DNA from: Micromonospora yasonensis
GTDB taxonomy: Bacteria; Actinomycetota; Actinomycetes; Mycobacteriales; Micromonosporaceae
Assembly: GCF_026013475.1 (NCBI RefSeq)
Contig: NZ_JAPDPH010000027.1
Location: 1 to 49,753, forward strand
Length of the DNA stretch: 49,753 nucleotides
Direction of reading: 5' to 3'
Under the pieces are notes generated by a model. It saw nothing but the letters and a program-made list of their open reading frames with translations, searched no databases and had not been told where the DNA came from. The position numbers and the translations under genes were made by a program. Position 1 is the first letter of the stretch, and each line of letters opens with the position of its first letter. Below are positions 26,360 to 35,313 of this stretch, one piece after another.

Positions 26360-27340
26360 TCAGCTCAGGCCACCGAAGAGCGTGGTCACCGAACCGTCGT
26401 CGAAGACCTCCCGGATCGCCCGGGCCAGCAGCGGCGCGATCGACAGCACGGTGATCTTGTCGAGCTGCTTCTCGGGCGGCAGCGGCAGCGTGTTGGTCAC
26501 CACGACCTCGCTGATCGGGCTGTTCTTCAGCCGCTCGGTCGCCGGGTCCGACAGCAGCGCGTGGGTCGACGCGACCACGATCTCCGCCGCGCCCGACTCC
26601 TTCAGGATGTCCGCGGCCTTGGTGATCGTGCCACCAGTGTCGATCATGTCGTCGACGATCAGGCACACCCGGCCCTCGACCTCACCGACCACCCGGTTCG
26701 CCACCACCTGGTTCGGCTTCAGCGGGTCCCGGGTCTTGTGGATGAACGCCAGCGGGCAACCACCCAGCCGGTCCGTCCACCGCTCGGCCACCCGCACCCG
26801 GCCCGAGTCCGGCGCGACCACGGTCATCGGCCGGCCAGCGTACCGGTGCTCCACGTACTCGGCGAGCACGTCCATCGCGAAGAGGTGGTCCACCGGGCCG
26901 TCGAAGAAGCCCTGGATCTGCGCGGTGTGCAGGTCGACCGTCAGGATCCGGTTCGCACCCGCCGTCTTCAGCAGGTCGGCCACCAGCCGCGCCGAGATCG
27001 GCTCCCGGCCGCGGTGCTTCTTGTCCTGCCGCGAGTACGGGTAGTACGGCAGCACCACGGTGATCCGTTTGGCCGAACCACGCTTCAGCGCGTCGATCAT
27101 GATCAGGGTCTCCATGACCCAGGTGTTGACGCCGTGCGTCACGGACTGCACCACGAAGGCGTCCGAACCGCGCACCGAGTCCTTGAACCGTACGAAGAGT
27201 TCCCCGTTGGCGAACTCGTACGAGTCGGAAGGCGTCGGCGCGATGCCGAGCACCTCACCGATCTCCTTGGCCAACTCCGGAAAGCCCCGTCCGGAGAAGA
27301 GCATCAGGCTCTTGCGGTTTTCGGCGACGATGCTGCCCAT
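26360..27340 (-). CDS. prs: Ribose-phosphate pyrophosphokinase
   Basis: 326 residues; makes PRPP from ribose-5-phosphate and ATP for nucleotide, His and Trp synthesis. It has the N-terminal LMLFSGRGFPELAKEIGEVL, the DGSVRGSDAFVVQS-type region, VLPYYPYSRQDKKHRGREPI and the divalent-cation site LTVDLHTAQIQGFFDGPVDH. The PRPP loop is CLIVDDMIDTGGTI. Length is normal. The ATG is preceded by GGGAG at longer than usual spacing. It follows glmU by 117 bases, the conserved actinobacterial pair. Confidence 0.97.
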   Translation of the reverse strand: MGSIVAENRKSLMLFSGRGFPELAKEIGEVLGIAPTPSDSYEFANGELFVRFKDSVRGSDAFVVQSVTHGVNTWVMETLIMIDALKRGSAKRITVVLPYYPYSRQDKKHRGREPISARLVADLLKTAGANRILTVDLHTAQIQGFFDGPVDHLFAMDVLAEYVEHRYAGRPMTVVAPDSGRVRVAERWTDRLGGCPLAFIHKTRDPLKPNQVVANRVVGEVEGRVCLIVDDMIDTGGTITKAADILKESGAAEIVVASTHALLSDPATERLKNSPISEVVVTNTLPLPPEKQLDKITVLSIAPLLARAIREVFDDGSVTTLFGGLS

Positions 27341-27457
27341 GGGCCCGTCTGCTCCCGTTATGTCGGTGTTTCCCGGCGGCGGTGGGGCCGCGGACTATTC
27401 GGTTGCAGTATCCCCCGCGTTCACCGGTCCACCCGTTGCCCGGCGGTCCCCGTGGAT

Positions 27458-28930
27458 TCAGTCACCTTCTCTTGCGGCTCCGGCCTCGCCCGACGCACCC
27501 TCTCGGGCCTGCCGCGCCGCCTCGGCCGCGGCGGCGGACGCCGTACCGGCCCGCTTGCGGGCCACCCAGCCCTCGATCGCCCGCTGCGGCGCCCGGGTCA
27601 CCCCGAGCGCACCCGGTGGCACGTCCTGGGTGATCGCGCTGCCCGCCGCGATGTACGCCCCCGCGCCCACCTCGACCGGGGCGATCAGGCTGGTGTCGCA
27701 GCCGACGAAGGCCGCCTCGCCGACCACCGTGCGGTGCTTGTTCACCCCGTCGTAGTTCACGAAGATCGTCGCCGCGCCGATGTTCGCCTTCGCGCCGATC
27801 GTGGCGTCCCCGACGTACGACAGGTGCGGCACCTTCGCGCCGGCACCCACCTCGGAGTTCTTCACCTCGACGAAGGTGCCCACCTTCGCCTTCTCCGCCA
27901 GCTTCGCCGCCGGCCGCAGGTACGCGAACGGCCCCACCGTCGCCCGCGGCCCGACCTCGGCGCCCACCGCGTGGCTACGCACCACGCTGGCGCCCTCCGC
28001 GACGGTGGTGTCGATCAGCGTGGTGTCCGGCCCCACCGTCGCCCCGGCGCCGACCACCGTCGCGCCCTGGAGCTGGGTGTTCTGGTCGATCACCGCGTCC
28101 CGCTCGACGGTCACCGTCACGTCGATCCAGGTGGTGTGCGGATCCAGGATGCTCACCCCGGCCCGCATCCAGCCCTCGTTCACCCGGTCCCGCAGCAGCC
28201 GGCGCAGCGCGGCCAACTCGACCCGGTCGTTGCAGCCCAGCGTCTCCACGTGGTCCGGGGCGCAGTGCACCGCCACCGGCTCCCCAGCGTCCCGGAGCAG
28301 GCCGAAGACGTCGGTCAGGTACTCCTCGCCCTGGTCGTTGTCGGTGGAGAGCTTGCCCAGCGCGTCCCGCAGCCGGGCCACGTCGAACGCGTAGATGCCC
28401 GCGTTGATCTCCCGCAGCGCGCGCTGCTCCGGGGTCGCGTCCCGCTCCTCGACGATCTGCTCCAGCCGGCCGCCGGCGTCCCGCACGATCCGGCCCAGGC
28501 CGGTCGGGTCCGGCACCTCGGCGGCCAGCACGGTCGCCGCCGCGCCCGCGCCCTCGTGCGCCTCCACCAGCGCCGCCACGGTCTCCGGCCGCAGCAGCGG
28601 CACGTCCCCGTTGATCACCACGACCGTGCCGGCGGCCTCCGGAACGGCGTCCAGCGCGATCCGCACCGCGTGCCCGGTGCCGAGCTGCCGCGCTTGGAGC
28701 ACCGGGACGGCGTCCGGGTCCACCTCAGCCAGGTGCCCCCGGACCTGGTCGGCGCCGTGCCCGACCACGACCACCGTGCGGTCCGCGCCCAACGGCGCGG
28801 CGGCGGCCAGCACGTGACCGAGAAGGGTACGGCCGAGCAGCGGGTGCAGCACCTTGGGCAGGGCCGATTTCATCCGCTTGCCCTCACCGGCGGCGAGCAC
28901 GACAACGGTGCGGAGGTGGGGCTGGGGCAC
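27458..28930 (-). CDS. glmU: Bifunctional GlmU: UDP-GlcNAc pyrophosphorylase / glucosamine-1-phosphate N-acetyltransferase
   Basis: 490 residues catalysing the last two steps to UDP-N-acetylglucosamine for peptidoglycan. The N-terminal uridyltransferase domain begins VVVLAAGEGKRMKSALPKVL with the LxxGxGTRMxSxxPK-type loop, and QLGTGHAV and NGDVPLLRPETV follow. The C-terminal left-handed beta-helix shows hexapeptide repeats (VVGAGATVGPDTTLID) and the acetyl-CoA region NYDGVNKHRTVVGEAAFVGC. A 35-residue Ala/Arg-rich tail follows, as in other actinobacteria. GTG 28930 has GGGAG at 7 nt; upstream extension would run into the tRNA gene. Confidence 0.96.
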   Translation of the reverse strand: MPQPHLRTVVVLAAGEGKRMKSALPKVLHPLLGRTLLGHVLAAAAPLGADRTVVVVGHGADQVRGHLAEVDPDAVPVLQARQLGTGHAVRIALDAVPEAAGTVVVINGDVPLLRPETVAALVEAHEGAGAAATVLAAEVPDPTGLGRIVRDAGGRLEQIVEERDATPEQRALREINAGIYAFDVARLRDALGKLSTDNDQGEEYLTDVFGLLRDAGEPVAVHCAPDHVETLGCNDRVELAALRRLLRDRVNEGWMRAGVSILDPHTTWIDVTVTVERDAVIDQNTQLQGATVVGAGATVGPDTTLIDTTVAEGASVVRSHAVGAEVGPRATVGPFAYLRPAAKLAEKAKVGTFVEVKNSEVGAGAKVPHLSYVGDATIGAKANIGAATIFVNYDGVNKHRTVVGEAAFVGCDTSLIAPVEVGAGAYIAAGSAITQDVPPGALGVTRAPQRAIEGWVARKRAGTASAAAAEAARQAREGASGEAGAAREGD

Positions 28931-29035
28931 GACGTGGCTCCCGTCGGGACGGCGACACTCTCGCGGCCATGCTAACCAGACCGCAGTGGAAACCGCCGAA
29001 TACCCCGACAAGGGGGCACCGGCACCAGAAAACTG

Positions 29036-29107
29036 CTCGGCCGCCAGGGTTCGAACCTGAAACACGGGTACCAAAGACCCGGGTGTTGCCAATTACACCA
29101 CGGCCGA
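29036..29107 (-). tRNA. tRNA-Gln (anticodon UUG)
   Basis: On the minus strand the acceptor stem TCGGCCG pairs perfectly with CGGCCGA and is followed by discriminator G. The D arm is GTGT-AATTGGCA-ACAC. The anticodon stem CGGGT/ACCCG carries loop CTTTGGT with anticodon TTG (29072-29074). The T arm has loop TTCGAAC. CCA is not encoded. All arms fold without mismatches except one T-G closing pair. It reads CAA codons. It lies upstream of glmU on the same strand. Confidence 0.96.
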
Positions 29108-29119
29108 AGGGTCATTCAC

Positions 29120-29125
29120 AGCTTA
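29120..29125 (-). promoter_or_regulatory. -10 box TAAGCT of tRNA-Gln
   Basis: TAAGCT on the minus strand lies 12 bases before the tRNA 5' end, giving a leader of roughly 6 nt. CGTGAC about 16 bases further upstream could be the -35. The box contains the TAA stop of the decayed gene fragment. Confidence 0.5.
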
Positions 29126-29278
29126 GCGCCTGCCGTCCGACGTCACGTTGCCCGCACCTGGCCATGGCTCTGCCACCAGCCCCTCCACCACGCCTTCTAT
29201 CCAGAGATACAGCTCACGGGACTTCGGCACCCGCACCTCCAGGCAGCTCGATAGTCCGCACCGACGTTGCTGGCGCAT
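29123..29278 (-). pseudogene. Frameshifted 3' fragment of a paralogue of the LAGLIDADG-like gene
   Basis: The minus strand translates, with one 1-base deletion, as SNVGADYR then CLEVRVPKSRELYLWIEG and VVEGLVAEPWPGAG, ending in TAA at 29123-29125. This matches the C-terminus of the intact neighbour (RNIGSDYHG, CLVINVPGSRELYWRIEG, LVAEIF). The fragment has a four-residue insertion (12 bases) relative to it. The frameshift lies near GACTATCGAGC, where the intact gene has GACTACCACGGC. Homology starts right at the stop codon of the intact gene, so this is the remnant of a tandem copy. Its tail underlies the tRNA-Gln promoter, which may explain its survival. Confidence 0.85.
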
Positions 29279-29289
29279 AGCGGTAACCC

Positions 29290-30150
29290 TCAGCCGCTCG
29301 TCGGCCCGCTCGGGGCAGTCGCTACGGCGGCAAAGATCTCGGCAACCAGTCCTTCAATCCGCCAGTAGAGCTCGCGGCTGCCCGGCACGTTGATCACCAG
29401 GCAGCCGTGGTAGTCACTGCCGATGTTCCGACGGACCGTAGCCACCCGGTGCTGCTTGATGGTCGAGCGCTTGAACCGGTCAACGGGGAGCCCTAGTTTC
29501 TCCGCCCACCAACAGATCGCCGCCTCGGCGTCGGCCGCCTCGTGGATGCTCACCCGGTAGGTCGGCATTACCCGATCGATCCCGCACGCTGCGAGGAAAC
29601 GCAGGAAGAGCGCGAGTATGCCGGGGTCGCTGTTGATGAACTGCAGGTGATCGTCCCGCCGCCAAGGCTTTGATTTGGTGCCCTCACACCAGTAAATCGC
29701 GGCGCCAAGGAGCAAAAGATCCCGCTCGTCCAGCGCGCCGACCACCTCCGCCCCGCGTGCCTGCTCGGCCGCCTGCGCGGCGTCGCGCGCCTCGCGGTGT
29801 GCCGACCACCGGGCGTCGGTCATCAGCTTCGACCGGGCCCGCCGCCGCTCCGCCGCCGCCTCGTCCGGATCCAACGGCAGATGCTTCACCCACTGGTACG
29901 CGGTCGACTTCGCCACACCGAGCTGCTGCGCGATCTCGTTGACCGATCGTCCGTCGGCGCGCAGCCGCACCGCGTCGGCCCGCAGCGCATCCTTGGCGTT
30001 CGGGCGACGGGTCCAATCGGGCGGCGGTACGCCGCGCAGCAACGCGTTCGCCCGGTCGTGGCCGATGCCCAGCCGGGCACAGATCGCACGGACGGAGAGC
30101 TGCTCCTCGACGCGCAGGCGGCGCGCCTCATCGGCGAGCGGGTCGGTCAC
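29290..30150 (-). CDS. Double-HTH protein with a LAGLIDADG-like C-terminal half
   Basis: 286 residues. Two successive helix-turn-helix segments: about residues 5-38 (RVEEQLSVRAICARLGIGHD) and about 55-90 (RLRADGRSVNEIAQQLGVAK). A charged Ala/Arg helix follows at about 95-135. The C-terminal half has LLLLGAAIYWCEGTKSKPW, then LQFINSDPGILALFLRFLAA, and ends with GSRELYWRIEGLVAEIF. This order (LAGLIDADG-like helix ending in an acidic Glu, then an NTD/NSDP strand-helix, then a closing helix) resembles homing-endonuclease-derived proteins such as WhiA. The assignment is from pattern, not alignment. The GTG start has a TAGCCT box 6 nt upstream and no Shine-Dalgarno. The DNA-binding role is likely; nuclease activity is unknown. 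Confidence 0.75.
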   Translation of the reverse strand: MTDPLADEARRLRVEEQLSVRAICARLGIGHDRANALLRGVPPPDWTRRPNAKDALRADAVRLRADGRSVNEIAQQLGVAKSTAYQWVKHLPLDPDEAAAERRRARSKLMTDARWSAHREARDAAQAAEQARGAEVVGALDERDLLLLGAAIYWCEGTKSKPWRRDDHLQFINSDPGILALFLRFLAACGIDRVMPTYRVSIHEAADAEAAICWWAEKLGLPVDRFKRSTIKQHRVATVRRNIGSDYHGCLVINVPGSRELYWRIEGLVAEIFAAVATAPSGPTSG

Positions 30151-30156
30151 TATCGC

Positions 30157-30162
30157 AGGCTA
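30157..30162 (-). promoter_or_regulatory. -10 box TAGCCT of the double-HTH gene
   Basis: TAGCCT on the minus strand ends 6 nt before the GTG at 30150, with no ribosome site between. Leaderless transcription is likely. Confidence 0.4.
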
Positions 30163-30228
30163 GAACGGACGTACGACAAGGAAGTCGATTCACATCCGAG
30201 ACTGTCCACTGCGATCTAGGCCGCTGCT

Positions 30229-30252
30229 GGTTACGGTGACGTAGGCGTAACC
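30229..30252. promoter_or_regulatory. Symmetric operator candidate upstream of the desaturase gene
   Basis: GGTTACG (30229-30235) and CGTAACC (30246-30252) are perfect inverted arms around 10 bases with ACGT at the exact centre. Eighteen of the 24 positions are symmetric. It lies 20 bases upstream of the desaturase start, over the expected transcription start region. The TetR gene directly downstream of the desaturase is the obvious candidate ligand. Confidence 0.65.
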
Positions 30253-30272
30253 CGTCCCGCTGGGAGGTGCCA

Positions 30273-31253
30273 ATGTCGACCGCCCTGACCGGCCCGAATA
30301 CCGGCCCCAAGCCGCTGACCGAGGGTCACCAGTCCCGGGGCATCCTGGTCGCCCTCTGGGCCTTCGTGGTCGTACCGTTCCTCGCCCTGCTCGCCGCCGT
30401 GCCGATCGCCTGGGGCGGCTGGCTGGGCTGGAGTGACGTGCTCGTCGCCGGCTTCTGGTACATGCTGTCGGGGCTCGGCGTCACCGTCGGCTACCACCGC
30501 TACTTCACCCACGGCTCGTTCAAGGCGAAACCGTGGCTGCGGGTGGCGCTCGCGGTCGCGGGATCGTTCGCCGTGCAGGGCGAGGTCATCCAGTGGGTGG
30601 CCGACCACCGCCGGCACCACGCCTTCTCCGACCAGGAGGGCGACCCGCACTCGCCGTGGCGGTTCGGGGCGAGCGTCGGGGGGCTGACCCGGGGGTTGTT
30701 CCACGCGCATGTGGGCTGGCTGTTCAACCGGGAGCTGTCCAACCGGGAGCGGTTCGCCCCGGACCTGCTCGCCGATCCGGCCACCCGCCGGATCGACCGG
30801 CTGTTCCCGGTGCTGGTGGCGATCTCGTTGCTCGGGCCGGCCGCGATGGGCGGGCTGCTGACCTGGTCTTGGCAGGGCGCGCTGACCGCGTTCTTCTGGG
30901 GCGGGCTGGTCCGGATCGCGCTGCTGCACCACGTCACCTGGGCGATCAACTCGGTCTGCCACGTCTACGGGGAGCGTCCGTTCGCGGTGCGGCAGGGCGA
31001 CCGGGCGGCGAACTTCTGGCCGCTCGCGCTGCTGTCGTTCGGGGAGAGCTGGCACAACCTGCACCACGCCGACCCGACCAGTGCCCGACACGGGGTGCTG
31101 CGGGGTCAGCTCGACCCGTCGGCGCGGGTGATCTGGTTGCTGGAGAAGGCCGGCGCGGTGTGGGCGGTGCGGTGGCCGAGGCCGGAGCGGATCACCGCGA
31201 AGCTGGTGGAACCGGGGCCGGTGCGCACCCGGTCGGCACGGCGGGAGCGATAA
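30273..31253 (+). CDS. Acyl-CoA / fatty acid delta-9 desaturase (membrane di-iron)
   Basis: 326 residues. It introduces a double bond into fatty acyl chains using a di-iron centre. The three histidine boxes are HRYFTH, HRRHH and HNLHH, in the correct order and spacing for stearoyl-CoA desaturase-type enzymes. Two pairs of hydrophobic helices (about 25-75 and 180-225) anchor it in the membrane. There is no fused cytochrome b5 or reductase domain. ATG 30273 has GGGAGG 5 nt upstream and is preferred over GTG 30267. The operator candidate directly upstream and the TetR gene downstream suggest lipid-responsive control of membrane fluidity. Confidence 0.94.
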   Translation: MSTALTGPNTGPKPLTEGHQSRGILVALWAFVVVPFLALLAAVPIAWGGWLGWSDVLVAGFWYMLSGLGVTVGYHRYFTHGSFKAKPWLRVALAVAGSFAVQGEVIQWVADHRRHHAFSDQEGDPHSPWRFGASVGGLTRGLFHAHVGWLFNRELSNRERFAPDLLADPATRRIDRLFPVLVAISLLGPAAMGGLLTWSWQGALTAFFWGGLVRIALLHHVTWAINSVCHVYGERPFAVRQGDRAANFWPLALLSFGESWHNLHHADPTSARHGVLRGQLDPSARVIWLLEKAGAVWAVRWPRPERITAKLVEPGPVRTRSARRER

Positions 31254-31293
31254 CCGGGCGGCCGGACGGGCGCCGGCCTGGCAGGATGGCCGG

Positions 31294-31392
31294 ATGACCG
31301 ACCTTCGGCGCCGCCGACCGGCCGGCCCGCCCAGCGGCTGGCTCCGCAGCGGCCGCGACGCCGGGCCGCGGGTCCGCGGGGGGACGACATGA
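31294..31392 (+). CDS. Possible 32-residue Arg-rich peptide upstream of the TetR gene
   Basis: ATG 31294 is preceded by AGGA 7 nt upstream. The frame encodes MTDLRRRRPAGPPSGWLRSG and 12 more residues and stops with TGA overlapping an ATG at 31389 (ATGA). The composition is the kind of Arg/Gly/Pro mix that any GC-rich frame gives, so it may be spurious. If translated, it would couple to the longer TetR start. Confidence 0.25.
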   Translation: MTDLRRRRPAGPPSGWLRSGRDAGPRVRGGTT

Positions 31393-31442
31393 GCGGGCAG
31401 ATCCCACGGCAGGGCGTCACCGAGCGCCGGCGAGGTGACGCG

Positions 31443-32129
31443 ATGACCGAGGTTTCCGGCAACGACGCCAGCACCGCCCGGCGGCAGGCCGTTCCGGCGG
31501 CCAAGCCCTCTTCCCGGGTACGGATGTCCGCGGCGCAACGGCGCGAGCAGCTGATCTCGATCGCCCGGCAGATCTTCGCCGAGCGCGGTTTCGACGCCAC
31601 CTCGATCGAGGAGGTGGCGGCCCGGGCGAAGGTGTCGAAGCCGGTGGTGTACGAGCACTTCGGCGGCAAGGAGGGGCTGTACGCGGTGGTGGTGGACCGG
31701 GAGGTCCGCTCGCTGCTGGAGCGGATCACCACGGCGCTGACCGCGGGGCACCCCCGGGAGTTGCTGGAGCAGGCGGCGTTGACGCTGCTGACGTACATCG
31801 AGGAGGAGACCAGCGGCTTCCGGGTGCTGGTCCGGGAGTCGCCGTTGATGTCGGCGACGGGCAACTTCAGCAGCGTGATGAACGACGTGGCGCACCAGGT
31901 GGAGCACATCCTGGGCGCGGAGTTCTCCAGCCGGGGGTACGACCCGAAGCTGGCGGAGCTGTACTCGCAGGCGCTGGTCGGCATGGTGGCGCTGACCGGG
32001 CGCTGGTGGCTGGAGGTGCGCAAGCCGCGGAAGGAGACGGTCGCGGCGCACCTGGTGAACCTGGCCTGGAACGGCCTGTCGCACCTGGAGGCGAAGCCGG
32101 GGCTGATCACGGTCCGCAAGCCGGGGTGA
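31443..32129 (+). CDS. TetR family regulator, probably of the desaturase gene
   Basis: 228 residues from ATG 31443 (GAGGTG 5 nt upstream), or 246 from ATG 31389. A low-complexity N-terminal tail of about 28 residues precedes the TetR DNA-binding domain RREQLISIARQIFAERGFDA followed by TSIEEVAARAKVSKPVVYEH and FGGKEGLYAVV. The C-terminal domain includes GFRVLVRESPLMSATGNFSS and GRWWLEVRKPRKETVAAHLV. It is on the same strand 189 bases after the desaturase gene, so the pair may form an operon repressed at the GGTTACG/CGTAACC site. Its ligand is probably an acyl-CoA, by analogy with desaturase-linked TetR proteins such as DesT. Confidence 0.92.
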   Translation: MTEVSGNDASTARRQAVPAAKPSSRVRMSAAQRREQLISIARQIFAERGFDATSIEEVAARAKVSKPVVYEHFGGKEGLYAVVVDREVRSLLERITTALTAGHPRELLEQAALTLLTYIEEETSGFRVLVRESPLMSATGNFSSVMNDVAHQVEHILGAEFSSRGYDPKLAELYSQALVGMVALTGRWWLEVRKPRKETVAAHLVNLAWNGLSHLEAKPGLITVRKPG

Positions 32130-32141
32130 CCCGGGGACCGG

Positions 32142-32612
32142 TCAACGGGCCTCGGCGACCGGGTGGTGGCGGCGGCGCCGTTCCGCGTCGGCGTGTTCGG
32201 GCGGGCCGACCTTGTCGTAGAGGCCGGTGCCGAGCAGGGTCAGCCCGAACAGCATCGACACGATGACGGTCGACATCGAGAAGTTCAGGAAGTTCGCCGG
32301 GGTTTGCAGCAGGGCCATCATCAGGATGCTGGTGAACAGGAAAACTCCCCCGGCGGTCAGGTTCATGTAGTGCCCGAGGTTGGTGCGACGGGACGCCCCG
32401 ATCAGCAGGAACGCGCCGAACACGACGGAAACCAGCGCGAACGCCAGGTTGGTGCGGAGCCCGAGCGCCCAGTGACCGTCCCGGGCGAAGAGTGCCTCGC
32501 CCCAGGTCAGGAACGTTCCGTACACCCCGAAGACCAGAATGTAGAGCCCGATCAGCCCGGAGAGGGCGCGGTAGATCGGCCGCGCGGGATGGTTCACCGG
32601 GATGTGTGCCAT
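32142..32612 (-). CDS. DUF4383 membrane protein, copy A
   Basis: 156 residues beginning MAHIPVNHPARPIYRALSGL, the DUF4383 N-terminal signature. Four hydrophobic segments follow (GLIGLYILVFGVYGTFL; FALVSVVFGAFLLIG; GGVFLFTSILMMALL; TVIVSMLFGLTLLGTGLY). The tail is charged and His/Arg-rich. ATG 32612 has GGAGGG 5 nt upstream. Function unknown. It is clearly a paralogue of the next gene upstream, from which a strong terminator separates it. Confidence 0.88.
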   Translation of the reverse strand: MAHIPVNHPARPIYRALSGLIGLYILVFGVYGTFLTWGEALFARDGHWALGLRTNLAFALVSVVFGAFLLIGASRRTNLGHYMNLTAGGVFLFTSILMMALLQTPANFLNFSMSTVIVSMLFGLTLLGTGLYDKVGPPEHADAERRRRHHPVAEAR

Positions 32613-32685
32613 GGAGACCCTCCAGCCGAGCGACCGATTCGGGGCAATTGTCACCTAGCATGCCCCGTCCCGTCCCCGGAAAACG

Positions 32686-32716
32686 CCGAAGGCCCGGCAG
32701 ACTGCCGGGCCTTCGG
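32686..32716 (-). terminator. Rho-independent terminator of DUF4383 copy B
   Basis: A perfect 15-base inverted repeat (32686-32700 with 32702-32716; practical loop GAC). On the minus strand it is followed by CGTTTTCC. It starts 12 bases after the stop of the gene at 32728-33183. Confidence 0.85.
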
Positions 32717-32727
32717 GATGGCTGGGG

Positions 32728-33183
32728 TCAGAGCACCAGCCGGGCCTTCTGCCACTTCTCGTGCTCCTCGTCGGTGCCGACCTTGCCGTACATGCCGGCC
32801 ATCAGGAGCACCAGCGACAGGGTCAGGACCACGATGACGGTCATGACCGAGAAGTTGAAGATGTTGGCGTCGGTGTGCAGGAACGCCAGCTCGGCCAGGC
32901 CGAGGGCCATCAGGACGTAGGCCAGCCACTGGTTGATCGCCACGTCGAGGTTGCGGCCGATCACGACGCCGAGCAGGATCACGGCCCCGAGCACGATGGA
33001 GACGAGCGAGAAGCCGAGGTTGGTGCCCTGGCCGAGGAGCTTGGTGTCGTCCTGGGCGAGGACGTCGTTGCCGGCGCTCACGACGATGCCGAGCACGCCG
33101 AAGACGACGAAGTACAGACCAACGAGCCCGCCGATCGCCCGGTAGATCGGCCGCGCGGGGTGGTTGACGGGGGTGTGGGCCAT
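32728..33183 (-). CDS. DUF4383 membrane protein, copy B
   Basis: 151 residues beginning MAHTPVNHPARPIYRAIGGL, nearly identical at the N-terminus to copy A and similar along its length (TNLGFSLVSIVLG against TNLAFALVSVVFG; NFSVMTVIV against NFSMSTVIV). There are four hydrophobic segments. ATG 33183 has GGAG 8 nt upstream. The strict retention of HxPVNHPARPIYRA in both copies suggests a functional cytoplasmic N-terminus. Role unknown. It ends in a strong terminator, so copy A must have its own promoter or depend on read-through. Confidence 0.88.
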   Translation of the reverse strand: MAHTPVNHPARPIYRAIGGLVGLYFVVFGVLGIVVSAGNDVLAQDDTKLLGQGTNLGFSLVSIVLGAVILLGVVIGRNLDVAINQWLAYVLMALGLAELAFLHTDANIFNFSVMTVIVVLTLSLVLLMAGMYGKVGTDEEHEKWQKARLVL

Positions 33184-33276
33184 CTCTGCGTCTCCAAGAC
33201 CGTTCGGATGAGGGGTCGCCTGCGATTGTCCCGTACGCCGAGGTGTGACGCCGCACACCCCCCACCTCGTGTCCCG

Positions 33277-35076
<1,800 letters not shown>

Positions 35077-35196
35077 TTCCCCACCTTTCATGATCAAGGC
35101 GTCCCGGTGCCGGCGGGCACCTCAGGACGCCTGGCCCCTCAGGGTACGCGGGTCCGCCCGACGGATGTCCGGCCCCGACGAGGGTCAACGGCCCCC

Positions 35197-35248
35197 GCCG
35201 CCCGGTTTGTTCCGCCAGGTCGCCGACCTGGCGGTATCCGGGCGGCCG
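35197..35248. terminator. Nested hairpin between ispE and the ABC-F gene
   Basis: CCGCCAGGTC (35212-35221) and GACCTGGCGG (35225-35234) form a perfect 10-bp stem. CCGCCCGG and CCGGGCGG outside it can extend the stem across an internal loop. It lies 80 bases after the ispE stop; no T-run follows on either strand. Confidence 0.5.
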
Positions 35249-35313
35249 GGACACCGCCACATCGGCGACGCCGAGTCGATCTTGCAGCGCGGCCGGCCAG
35301 GGCGGCCGGGCGG

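Noticed and set aside
29036..30150. Integrated element with the tRNA-Gln as attachment site
   Set aside because: There is no integrase, no direct repeat of the tRNA 3' end downstream and no foreign-looking base composition; tandem gene duplication explains the remnant better.
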